Source of the DNA: Takakia lepidozioides | Taxonomy: Eukaryota > Streptophyta > Takakiopsida > Takakiales > Takakiaceae | DNA length: 64,000 nt | Direction of reading: 5' to 3' | Assembly: GCA_030704615.1 (NCBI GenBank) | Contig: CM060732.1 | Coordinates: 52,991,053-53,055,052 of the forward strand | Shown: in pieces, positions 11,608 to 24,292 of the stretch | Layout: the number at the start of each line of letters is the position of its first letter | Position numbering within the stretch: position 1 is the stretch's first letter | Made by a program: the position numbers and the translations under genes | The notes under the pieces: generated by a model | What the model saw: the letters and a program-made list of their open reading frames with translations, nothing else | Database searches by the model: none | Told to the model about the DNA's origin: nothing

Positions 11608-11645
<38 letters not shown>

Positions 11646-12465
11646 ATGGATGCCTGCAACAGTGTGCGTTGACGCACACTGTTTGAGCTGCCCCGTAAGT
11701 CTGCATTGAACCTCAAATACATGCCCTATGTGGCCGACTTTCACATGAAAAAAATAAAGACATGTTGGGGTCAAACAGTGTGCGTTGACACACACTGTTT
11801 GAGCTGCCACGTAAGTGTGTATTGAGGCTAAAAGAGATGCCCTATGTGGCCGATTTTCATATAAAAAAAACAATGACATGGTGGGCTGGAACAGTGTGCG
11901 TTGACGCACACTGTTTGAGCTGCCAGGTAAGTCTGCATTGAACCTCAAATACATGCCCTATGTGGCCAATTTTCACATGAAAAAAAACAATGACAAGTTG
12001 GGCTCAAACAGTGTGCGTTGACGCACACTATTTGAGCTGCCACGTAAGTGTGCATTGAAGCTCAAAGAGATGCCCTATGTGGCCGATTTTCAGATTAAAA
12101 ATATAATGACATGGTGTGCTCAAACAGTGTGCATTGACGCACGCTGCTGGAGCTACCACGTAAGTGTTTATTGAAGCTCAAAGAGATGCCCTATGTGGCC
12201 GATTTTCACATGAAAAAAAACAATGACAAGGTGGGCTCAAATAGTGTGCGTTGACGCACACTGCTGGAGCTGACAGGTAAGTGTGCATTGAACAACAAAG
12301 AAATGCCTATGAGGCCGATTTCCAAATGAAAAAAAGAATGACAAGGTGGGCTCAAACAGTGTGCGTTGACACACACTGCCAGAGCTGCCAGGTAAGTGTG
12401 CATTGAAGCTCAAAGAGATACCCTATAAGGCCGATTCCAAATGAAAAAAACAATGACAAGGTGCA
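8616..12465. repeat. Hairpin satellite array with higher-order repeats
   Basis: About 33 units of roughly 113-120 bp each contain AGTGTGCGTTGACGCACACT, in good copies extended to 16-17-bp arms (GCTCAAACAGTGTGCG, loop TTGA, then the complement). Between hairpins are GAGCTGCCACGTAAGTGTGC, CCCTATGTGGCCGATTTTCA and an A-rich run. Units with CTGCTGGAGCTGCCTTGAGATG followed by a long poly(A) recur at about 9.82 (variant), 10.10, 10.43, 11.00 and 11.57 kb. They mark 3-mer (about 330 bp) and 5-mer (about 565-571 bp) higher-order repeats. Units at 8.6-9.1 kb are most diverged (GCGTTGCCGC core). The reading frames crossing the array come from the repeat itself and are not genes. Confidence 0.9.
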
Positions 12466-12827
12466 CAACACAACCTCATTACATTCGGGGTCTTCCTGTT
12501 TACTGCTCTCTAGGGTTGTTGTCGTCTTTCCATAATTGATGGTTTCATGTCATGTTTAGGGTTTGTTTTTCATCCAAATACAACACGGCTTCTTGTGGCT
12601 TCTTGTCACCCTAAACAGTTTTTTCTGGTTGGTGTCTCTCAGTGTGGTTGTCTGCGAAGTTCGGTGCATGTCATTCCTACATCCTTTGCAGGCATCGCCC
12701 ACAGTCTTTGGGTTAGTGCTAACCTTATTGACCTCAGTTTGTTTGTGGTGGATCCCCTTTCGAGAATTACGGGCTATCAGTTCGGGGATTCCGTTGTGAA
12801 TCGCAATTTTGGTCAGTGGAGGAAAAC

Positions 12828-14039
12828 ATGTCGAGGGAGCAAGATAGACTCGCTCGATTTCATTCCAATGCAGGTAGTCTTCCACTGACTACCACTACAA
12901 ACGACAATGGGTTTGCAGTTGTTCATGAGGATGAGCTGGTTACAGTGTTCCCGCTGGAATTGGGTTCTCTGCTTGTTCAAAAAGAGGTGTATGACGAGGA
13001 TGGGAATTTGGATTCTGGGCACTTGGAGAAACCATTGGTTGGCGAGTGTGGAAGGAAGTGGAGAGTCCTTCCAGGCACATCCTGTGTCCTTGGAAAAGAG
13101 AGAAGACAATCAGCAGGATCAGTAGTTACCCTGGCACTGCAGCATCAGTCGTGCAGCAGAAGGGCACAGTTCATGTGAAACAAGAGGTGAGCACATCCAC
13201 TACATTCGTGACTCTTTCAGACTCGTCCTCGGAGGATGTTTCTGAGATTCCTCCGCCAGTGCAGACTCCCATCTTGGATGATGACGAATTGCAGGAGATA
13301 ACGAGTGTCATTCCGAAATTGAAAGCCCTCGCAGGGGTGCCTGGGTGCAAGAGCGAGCTGCGTTTTGTTGATTGGGAGTCCCTTCGTGTGCAGCGGGTTC
13401 AATACGTGCCAACAAAGTTTGATGGGGACATCTTGTTTGAGCTCAACCCTCCCACGTCTTCCAGTGGACTGGCTAGGCTTCTGCAAGGCATGAACAAGAA
13501 ACATGACGGACACCCTTGGTGCATGACAAAAACATCGAACATCCACAACGACATTGGATTGAAATTTCGAAGGTCGGTTTGCGTTGGCATTGCAAGTGCG
13601 TGAATATTTCTTGCCCTCGGCTGAGAAACAGCGCTAATCGGCTGATGACGAATCGGGTGCAAATCACAAATGCAAGATGGAATCGGCTAGAATTTTGCAG
13701 GCTCGGGTGACTCGTATCACCGAAGTCCCTGCCCCGGGGTATGGACGGATTTACACAGTGCTGTCTATTGGCTCAATTTTTCATGGCAAAGAATATCAGG
13801 TTACCGTGGGGAATTTCCCTAAATGCACTTGTCCGGATTTTGTAACGATGCGTGAGGGCGCTCTCGGCATGAGAGGGAAGTGGATCCTCTGCAAGCATCA
13901 ATATTACATATACCTTGTAATTATGTGTTGCGACGGTAAGAGAGACCAATTCATTCACCAAGCCACACTAGGCTACGGAGAAGTCATCACCCTTCTGCAG
14001 CGGGACACCTCACGTGGGGCTCCGCCAAATTCTCTTTGA
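12828..14039 (+). pseudogene. SWIM zinc-finger protein, copy 2 (frameshifted)
   Basis: A plausible ATG at 12,828 starts an acidic N-terminus (to about 13,100), followed in another frame by a Ser/Asp/Glu-rich linker and KFRRSVCVG. A one-base deletion near 13,587 shifts the frame, after which HCKCVNISCPRL completes a Cys-rich FLYWCH-like pattern (C-V-G-x-x-x-C-x-N-x-x-C). A second shift near 13,635 leads into the frame with MESARILQARV and the SWIM finger: CTCPDF, about 13,825, and CKH, about 13,890, ending with TGA at 14,037. The SWIM part matches copy 1 (901-1247) closely. The region 12,466-12,827 upstream is its presumed leader, with no other gene. Gene order suggests a zinc-finger protein of transposon or FAR1-like origin. 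An intron might explain the first frame change but not the second and third, which lie inside motifs. Confidence 0.55.
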
Positions 14040-14344
14040 ACACATACGAGCCATGCCCGCTTCCCATGCTGGTTTCCAGGTTACCGTGTGAAGACTTTGC
14101 ATTTATGACAAACACATACATTTCGTTCACGGAACCAGGGCAAATGCACATGCCATTCATTGTAAGCGTCTATCTGTGAATTCAAATAAAGTGTGTCAAT
14201 CATTCTGAGCTCAAATCTGCCATATTTTCATATTCCTCTTTTTGTGCAGGCATTGCAGACACGGTGCATGGTGGCCCCCTTTGTTTTGTCCACGGTAATA
14301 GGCCCTCTTCCTGCAATCCTCGCATATAGGACCTGCTTCTCCAG

Positions 14345-14460
14345 CAGATTTGTGCCGCTCACGCTTCCCTGAAGTGTGAGCTCAGCTCACGCTTTGCAGC
14401 TTCAACGTGAGCTCAGCTCCCAGGCTCACGGGGCTGGGCTCACGCCGTAGCTACGCTGCT
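14345..14460. repeat. GTGAGC/GCTCAC cluster
   Basis: GTGAGC or its complement occurs about eight times in 115 bp (for example GTGAGCTCAGCTCACG). This is like the outermost parts of the element at 41,885-47,034. It may be a transposon subterminal region lying downstream of the SWIM gene. Confidence 0.5.
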
Positions 14461-15170
14461 CTCAGGTGGGAGATTTGGAATTTCAAGTACTTTTGGTTGG
14501 GAAATTCGCAAAAATAGCAAACTGGATACATCAATATATGAAGCCTCGATAGGGGAGATTGCGAAAATAGCAAAGTGGGCTTTGGGATTGCACTTGGACT
14601 TAGGTGACATTGGACACTGGAGGTTGCATTTGGATACATAGGAGATTGCACTTTGGCTTAGATTGCAATTCTTCACACATGGGCCAATGGCACATGCTAC
14701 CCTAGATCCCCCCAAAGGGGGGGTCTCTGGATGCATAGGGGATTGCACTTGGACTTAGATGTCATTGGACAATTGGGCCATAGACCGACCGACTTGGACC
14801 TACGGGCCGAGAATTATAGAAATATGAACAATTTTGGTCGCTGAAAATTCAACTAGATTACAAAATTGAGTGTTGACACTGTAGGTCGCACTTGGGACTC
14901 TACATGGGAGAAGCACTTGGATACATAGGAGATTGCACTTGGGCTTAGATGAGCCTTAATATAAGAGACAGACTTGGATATGTAGGAAAGAGCACTTGGT
15001 CTTAGATTTCAATTCTTCACAATTGGGCCAACGGCACAAGCTACCCTAGAGGTCGCACTTGGGCCTCGATGTAAGAGATGCACTTGGGGCGCTTAGATGA
15101 CGCTGGACACTTGGGCCAACGGCACATGCTACCCTAGTTAAAATTTAAAAAGTAGTAGTTTCGGGAGTGA
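14450..15170 (+). repeat. Dispersed repeat, plus orientation
   Basis: It begins GTGGGAGATTTGGAATTTCA and continues with degenerate units ATACATAGGAGATTGCACTT, GGCTTAGATG and GGCCAACGGCACATGCTACC. The same blocks in the same order occur on the minus strand at 31,250 down to 30,925. Near 15,140-15,170 it contains a fragment of the 87-bp repeat. No coding frame. The stretch 15,171-15,789 holds nothing recognisable apart from the presumed promoter and leader of the next gene. Confidence 0.65.
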
Positions 15171-15789
15171 GAGTTTTGTCTCGATAAATTATCCCTTTTC
15201 TCAAGTCTATCATGGAAAGGGCCTAGTATCGGGTGAGCATAGCGTCAGGAAATCACACGCCTATAGGGTAACTTATGATATATAGGTGTTTCTTGGTCCT
15301 GTGAGGGCCTATGTGAGCATTTAAAAATAGTTTCGCAAATGTTTTAGTTTCTCAATTTTTTGTTTCGCTGTCGAATGTTGCGAAGGCATCTTAGGAATAT
15401 TTAGAATATTTGCTTGTGCTCACGCGCTACTTACTCAAGCTCACCAGAGTCAGATCGCACGCATGCATTTAGTTCTTACATTGTTCCTATTGTTTTCCAA
15501 ATCTTTTTGAAAGTTTTCAAATGTTCAAAGATTTTTAGCCATGCCAGGCAGTAAATTCTCTATGCTTAAACCCTAATCTAAGTTGCAGGGTCTGTCTGTA
15601 AGGGAAGGCAAGTAAGGGAATGCAAACAGGCTTGTAAGTTTATCGAACCTGCCCTGTTGACATCTGGATAGGGGGGAAGCGATTGCTCAGTTGCCACGTG
15701 CATGATGCCACGAAGGCTGGATTCTATCTTGCGAAGGGCTGCGGACTGAAAGACTCCACTCGACTCCTTCTCTCTCGTCGACAAAATCT

Positions 15790-17608
<1,819 letters not shown>

Positions 17609-18696
17609 AGGATATGAGATGGACTTCTCTGTAAATTATGAATTGTGTATGTTGTGATCAAGTGCCCCATTGTTATTCGTGGTTTTGTAGTGTATGTGGC
17701 TTTTACATTATGCTACTCTTGGTTGTCCAGTGTAAGTACTTGTACACTGAGTTTGTAATTTCTACTTGACATCTTGGCCCTGTAATTTATGATTTTGGAT
17801 TTCATTTGGATGGCAGTCATGGGTTCTGGACAAGTACATCAAGTTTAGAATAAAATTGGAGAATTAGTCGAATGGTATACAACCTGGCTACTGGAGTCTA
17901 TCATGATAACATTTGGAGACCAGAGAATGTATAGAGCTTGCATGTTGCATGCCTTTCACAAGTGGATCATGTGTGCGGATATTCCTAAGAGGTTTCTCAG
18001 CTTCCATTGGTCTTGTTCTCTGCCGGTTGCTTATGTATCTTCATTTCATGGAAATCCACTGACAAGGAAGCAACTCCCTCCAAACCCAGCTGAATGCATT
18101 ACACTTGTCTCTAAAGAAACAAGACAGATATTAGTCTTGTAAATGTTGTTCAAGCCTAGGTGCACATTGAGCGCATGTGGTCCAAGAGGCCTTCATCATA
18201 GATCTTGCACGCATTACTCAAAAGAAAGGCTATGTCAGTTCATAGAATCAATTTCATTACATGCCCTGTCACTTCCCGCACTACTGAAAGATATACAGGA
18301 GATGCTAAAACCTAGGTGTGCTATTCCTTTCTATGTACATGCATGCCGGTCCAGGAAAGCTGTGCAGAAGATTACTAGTTGAGATCCAAATTGGACAGGT
18401 TGGGCTCAGATTTGATCAATTACATCTACCAATTGCATAGCTTACAGCTAGCATGATGCAAGAAAGCCAAAATTTTCAGACTCAACAGTGTAATGTGACT
18501 TACAGAGGAGTCTACCTACCTACAAGGCAGGCTCAAGGGTTATGACTGCATCTATGAATGCCTACTACACAGCAGGAGTGTGTCAACTAAGAATCAACCC
18601 AAATTGTGTTGCGGCCTTTAGGTGGCCCTCCCACAAGGTGGATTTAAAGAATGGTACAAAAGTAACAATGGCATGTCAAAGTACTCTGAGAACCCA
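17609..18696. other. No gene seen (3' regions of two convergent genes)
   Basis: Between the thioredoxin stop and the kinase stop. AT-rich runs near 17,640-17,780 look like a 3' UTR and polyadenylation region. Small ORFs lack motifs. Confidence 0.6.
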
Positions 18697-21418
18697 TCAT
18701 GTCGGAGACTGACGTTGGACTTCAGGGCGCAGCTCCTCCAAGAGGCGCACAACTTCGTCCATTTCAGGGCGGGCAGAGGGTGGGTTTGCAACACAGCGCA
18801 TGGCAAGCTGTAATGCTGTCATCAGCTCTTCTTCTGAAGGTGCAGCTGCACCTTTCAACAGCTCCAAATCAAATACCTCTGCAGTCCAGTTCTCCTTCAC
18901 AATTCCTGCTACATAGTCTGGCAGATCAAGGGCACCCTCTGTGGCACTCACATCTCCCGGCGCTTTACCTACAGATTCAATATTCCGTTGTGGCCATTTA
19001 GATTTCAAGACAGATTGAAAAGTAGACAAACTGTCAGTGAACACATGATGATCAACATTTTATCAGTTTTATTTACAGCATATTCTTAGCTTCAGACAAG
19101 ATTTCCTTTGTAGAGTGAGACAGCCAGCTTGTCAGGAAAACACGCAAGGCTCCCAGAGGAATACAAATTACATACCAGTGAGCAACTCGAGCAACACAAT
19201 GCCAAAACTGTAGACATCTGATTTTGTTGTAGCCTTCTTCAGCTTGGTCAGCTCCGGAGCACGGTAACCAAGAGACCCAGCTGTGGCAATGACATTTGAG
19301 TTTGCAGCAGGTGTCATAAGGCGTGCTAGTCCAAAGTCTGAGATGCGGGCACTGACGACAGGCAGAGCCGAGGCATCCAGCAGAATGTTGGAGGCTGTAA
19401 GGTTGCCATGGATGATGTGTTCCACTGCATGCAGCTGCAACAGCCCACGTGCAGCTCCTGCTGCTATCCTCATTCTTGTCTCCCAGTTTAGTGCTGTTTC
19501 CGGGCCTCTGGCTGCCATCCCAAGCCCCACCCACCTAATTCGTAAAAACGTTGCGCATAGAATAACAGATGTGACAAGCTGTCTCAACTGTGAAACTGCA
19601 AGATGTGCAGCAACTGTACCTAAGTCCAATTCTTACAGATAGACCAGCTATCTGCTCAGTTAAAAGCCCTGTTTAAATGTTGCTGCACTACCGGAAGACA
19701 TATGCTTGCATTCACATACTACAGCAAGGAAACCAGACACAAAGTAGGGGTTTCACAACAGGGTATGAGTTACCACCATGAAGGAAAGCAGCCAAGCTTC
19801 CACCAGCCATGAAATCGTAGACCAGCAGTTTTTCGTCCTTAGGGCCCCAGTAATAAGCGCGCAGAGCCAGTAGGTTGTGATGCCGAATCCTGCCCAGGGT
19901 GATCACTTCAATCTCAAATTCACGCTGGCTTTTAACAATACCCTCCCGCAACCGCTTAACTGCTATGTGGCGTCCATTCTCCAGCGTGGCTTTATACACA
20001 GTGCCGTATGTGCTCTTGCCCAGCACTTCGGCAGTAGCGCACAACAAGTCATCAGCACTGAACACCAGCGGGCCATCAAAATGCACCAGCTTTCCCCCAA
20101 CCTCGCTTTCCACCTCTGGTGACTGCTCAGGCTTCGCCACACCTACGTTCCCTCTTCTGTCTTTTCGCCGCAGTAGGAGCACAAAAATGCACACAACTGC
20201 GATGCCAGCCAGCGCGCTTCCCAGCGCAACACAAATGATGGTCACAAGACTCAGACTGCGCCGGTGACTGTGGTGTGCCGGGGGCGCTTGTATTGGAGAT
20301 GAAGAAGGCGTGGGGGCAGGGGCAGGACTTGGGAGGGGACAAGAACCTAAGCCTTTGTACCCACACAGCCCAGCATTGTCCTCAAAAGAGCTGCTGTCAA
20401 ATGTGTGTGGGAAGGTTGGAACAGGTCCGCTGAGATCATTGTACGAGACGTTGAAACTTGTAAGGCTGACGAGTAGAGAGAAGGAAGCAGGAATGGAACC
20501 ACTGAAGTTATTTTGCGACAAGTCGAGATAGGTCAGGCTTGACAAGTTTGCCAGCGCTGATGGGATACCGCCTGATATGTTGTTGCTGCCCACATTCAAC
20601 ACCTGCAAGCTGCGCACACTTCCTAGGGCCGAGGGGAGAGAGCCTACCAGCTCATTGTGTGCAAGATTGAGGTCAGTGAGTAAAGAGAGGTTGCCAAGCC
20701 CAGTGGGTACGCTGCCTGATATGATATTCCTGCTTACGTCCAGCTGCTGCAACTTCGACGGGGCTGCCCAATTGGCAGGCAAGTTCCCTGTCAGCTTGTT
20801 ATTAGCCAAACTCACATTGGTAAATGCCCTACTGCTGGCCCATTCCGCTGGGAACGGGCCACTCAAGTTATTGAAGCTGAGGTTGATGCGGGCCAGCTTA
20901 GCAGCACTACCAAGGTCAGGAGGAAGCCTCCCTGTCAAACGATTCTTGCTTAAATCCAGAGTTTGCAAGATGGGCAAGCTGCCCAACCCACTGGGCAGCG
21001 ACCCCGACAGTTGGTTTTGGAACAAGGTAACCCCTCGCAAACTCTGCATGTTTACAATCGTGGCCGGGAGTGCGCCAGTCAGAGCATTGCTGTGCAGATT
21101 AAGCTTGCGCAAACTCGTAAGCTGCCCCACCTCCTCTGCCAGTGTGCCACCCAACCCCTTCCCAGCCAGCGCAACCACAATCACCTGCCCCTTCACGCAC
21201 TTGATCCCCACCCATGTTCCGCTGCAAACTCCTATCCCACTCGCATTCCAGCTCTGTAACGCATTCCTGGGATCCTGAAAAGCCTGTTTCATCTTAAGCA
21301 AAGCATTCATATCCTGCGGTGTGGCCGGAACTCCGTCCGGCTGCTGCCCTTGTATACCAGTCATCTGCATATGCCACAACACCAACCACCACCACCATCT
21401 TCCCCTCTTCTGCACCAT
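18697..21418 (-). CDS. IMK2: IMK2-like LRR receptor-like kinase
   Basis: Three exons on the minus strand, 21418-19774, 19511-19176 and 18968-18697, join in frame to a 750-residue protein. The start is the ATG at 21,418; the upstream TTG is not a start. Order: hydrophobic signal peptide with a Trp run; LRR N-terminal cap ([21 protein letters not shown]-x-TWVGIKC); about 9-10 plant-type LRRs (LxxLDLSxNxLxGxxP); a Pro/Ser-rich stalk; a transmembrane helix near residues 391-416 followed by RRKDRR; then the kinase. The kinase has the glycine loop [11 protein letters not shown], the lysine in IAVKRL near 488, and DFGLARL, but HGNLTASN where HRDxKxxN is usual. The catalytic-loop Asp is therefore missing, as in the IMK/MRLK subfamily. 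It probably senses an extracellular signal at the plasma membrane and works by scaffolding or weak catalysis. The 5' flank is CT-rich. Confidence 0.9.
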
Positions 21419-24292
21419 TCCTCCCAATAAACCTACAAATCCTTCGCATGAGGGAGGAAACCACCAAAACTCACCAAAACACTTGCTTTTGCAGCATTTT
21501 CTCTCTTCTATCCCCTTCCTTGCCCTCCTCTGAGCTCTCTCCGTCTCCCTCTCTCTCTCTTTCCTGCCTCCCTGTCCTTGCGAGGTGTGCGAGTGCAGAG
21601 TGTGGCAGAGCTGCAGACACAGACAGACATTGAAAGACTCTGTGCAGACTGCGGAGCGAGGAAAGAGAGTCTAGAGAGAGCCGTTGGGACTGTCCTAATT
21701 AGGCGGACGCTATGACCGTTATTCGATTTACTGCTGCCACCTGGACCAACGTTATGGGGCGCAACGGTCCTGCGCTCGCCAGTGTGAACGGGGCGGTTTG
21801 AGTCCCGCACTCGGTGGATGAAACCCTTGTTTCATTCATTATCTTCTGCTTCGTCTTTATGGCTCGTCATTCGTAGGACTAAGGAATTCCCTCCACGTGG
21901 ATTTGAGGCCTACTTTACTATTCCCCATTAATGCGCTAGCCATTAATAGAACAGAATTTCGGTTACTGTCGGAAGCACCCTGCTGGCAACTTGGCTGTTG
22001 GCTGCTAACGGTTGGATTTCTCGATAGCTACCGGACCTGTTTCTGGTGACAGTGTACTCTAGGGTGGATGGATGGCTCGCTGCTGAGATTTTGGACGATT
22101 TTCATCCATTCACATTATATATCACGAGAATGTTGAGAGACCCATGTAACCTGTTTCCTTGTTTTCTTGGTTTTGTTTTTGTAAAAAAGGGGAACTTCAA
22201 GTGTTTTTATTTCTGAGGAATTTTCGTAATATTTCGAGGGCCACTCACTGGTGTCCCCTGTTTGGTAAAAACAAATTAAAAAAAGAAATAAAATGGAATA
22301 TTCTGTCGTAAATTCCCTGTTTTCTCATGGATGAAATCGCCAAACTTCTCCAAATAAAATATAAACTATAGATGAATTTTCCAAATATAGATGATATACA
22401 TGGATGAAAGTACAGAGGAGGATGATTCTACCCAAATTTCAGTGGATGAACAGAAAATATGGCTATCTCTTGCAAAACTCAGTAGCCAATCCTGCCATTT
22501 TCCAAATTTCAAAGAAAAACACTTGGTTTCATTTCCTTTCTTCTTTTTTCTACACAGTGTCCAATGTCACCACCATCTCGCTGAGAGGATTGTACAGTGT
22601 ACTGTAGACTGTATGACAATAAGTATGACAATAAGTAAAAGCATGGAATGGGTGAATGATGGGAGACCCTGAAAATGTCTCTGTTTTTGTCTCTTGTTTT
22701 CTTGGTCTCATTTCTTCCTCATGTTCTACACAGTGTCCAATGTCACCACCATCTCGCTGCGAGGATTGTTGTACTGTAGACTGTACAGTATGACAATGAG
22801 TAAAAGCATGAAATGTGTGAATGCTGCACAGAGAGACATGCATCAAATTTATGGTGTGGGTTATGAGCGATGGTGATGTGTTGTTCACAAATCACCACGT
22901 TTGCAGGGTGCACTCGATCACAGTCGACAAGAGGACAGAAGCGGCACTACAGTGTCAGAGCAATCATGGGGTTCCTGTCATTCGATCACACTAAACTCAG
23001 GGATTATTATGGTAAGTATCACAGGGTCAGTGTGCACAAGTTGACTTGCTTGATCTCTTTCACAGAAACAACAGCAACACAAAATCGAAAGCTGAAAAAC
23101 TGTCATAAGGCCATGTGCACACAGAATCGTCTTGTTCCTCTGCCTATGTGCCCAACGTGTGGAGCGCGTACACATATTTCCAAGTCTGTTTATATATGTT
23201 TTGAGGTACCTGACTGGCTTTGTCAACAGACAAGAGCAGAGGTGAATTTGAGAGTCTATGGGGCCCACGAGTCTGCTGGAAAAAGCATGGGAACTGTGTT
23301 GGACCAAATCTGAGTCATTGAAGCAGGACTAAAATGTCGGTTTTTTTATTAGATAGAAGTATGGGCACAACCCACACCCCCTATTTTACAGGAGGCTGCG
23401 AGAATGAGGATGTTGACTGAAAGTAGCGATATTTGTGGATAGAGGTCTCTTCTCTCTCGAAAAGAATGGTAAACGGCAGGGAGGGGAAGGGAGGGTGGCA
23501 GAAAAATCATGGAGGACGTTAGGTACTGCCATGGCAGCGGAGCTATGGCGGCGCTCACCTGTGCGCCCTCTTCTCTCCTGCCCCCATGGCTGCCAACACA
23601 GGACCCGCCAGAAGAGTGGGTCCCCGCAAGCATGTGTGTCCAGCCTTTGAGGGGGCCCTTGCCCCGCCCCTAGCTATGTGATCTTCGCTTTGCGATAGGC
23701 CATCTCCTTTCCAGGGCTTGATAGTCGCCGCATGCTAGGAAACTGTGTCTGTTGGTCGGGAGTTGAAGTTGGGGGCGGTTCGTGTTGTTGCAACTCGCTG
23801 CATTTGCTTTTTAAACATGTGAGTGCACTGTCGAATTGTGGACTCGTTGTGCCTTTGTGTTTCATTGATCGATGGTCTGATGGTTGCTCGTGCGTGGGAG
23901 TGCAGTGGTTGAGGTGATTGAGCCCTCTCGGCACATAAACGAAGGTGGAGAAATTACTGTTGAGAAGAGGAGGAGTAGGACTCTAGCATCTGTAGATTTG
24001 GATCGTTCGTTTGGTTTGATTTGTTTGCCGAAACTCGGTCTATTTAGGCGGTGGATAATTTGCAGCAGGAGTGTCAGTTGTCATCGGTCTGGCCGAGATT
24101 GCAACCAGCAAAAGCACTAGCCGGACAATGCTCCCCCTTCTCACTATTTTTTTGTTCTCCTCTCTATGCTTATCAATGGTATCTCACTTATCATCGAATC
24201 TAAGCAGCTGAAGGGTCTTGCAGATATTGATGGGACGTTTCTAGAACGCTCCAGTGAGCAGGGACGAGCGGCGAGCATATTATCAAGTGGCG
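21419..24292. other. Intergenic region between divergent IMK2-like and DUF688 genes
   Basis: It holds a CT/GA-rich leader of the kinase at about 21,480-21,690, AT-rich sequence, the duplication at 22,545-22,840, and the presumed leader of the DUF688 gene (23,380-24,290). No ORF here has recognisable motifs. Confidence 0.6.
22545..22840. repeat. Imperfect tandem duplication, about 178 bp
   Basis: CTACACAGTGTCCAATGTCA followed by CCACCATCTCGCTG, GTACTGTAGACTGT and GAGTAAAAGCATG-like words occurs at 22,551 and again at 22,729. The copies differ by small indels. Confidence 0.8.

Noticed and set aside
8740-12403. Many minus-strand frames of 60-135 codons across the satellite with repeated SSNSVRQRTLF-like peptides
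   Set aside because: They are translations of the tandem unit; frames break and shift between units and start mostly at chance codons.
6960-12465. CRISPR-like array
   Set aside because: Units are contiguous, similar along their whole length and lack unique spacers; the genome is eukaryotic with spliced genes.
20577-21278. 233-codon plus frame antisense to the receptor kinase
   Set aside because: It is the shadow of the LRR exon, whose minus-strand reading gives a complete, well-conserved protein.
22391-22672. Short plus ORFs over the 178-bp duplication
   Set aside because: They differ between the two copies and have no conserved protein reading.
22870-23313. Possible gene with PLPMCPTCGARTHIS
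   Set aside because: A single CxxC, no partner residues and no family match; the frame is crossed by likely intergenic repeats.
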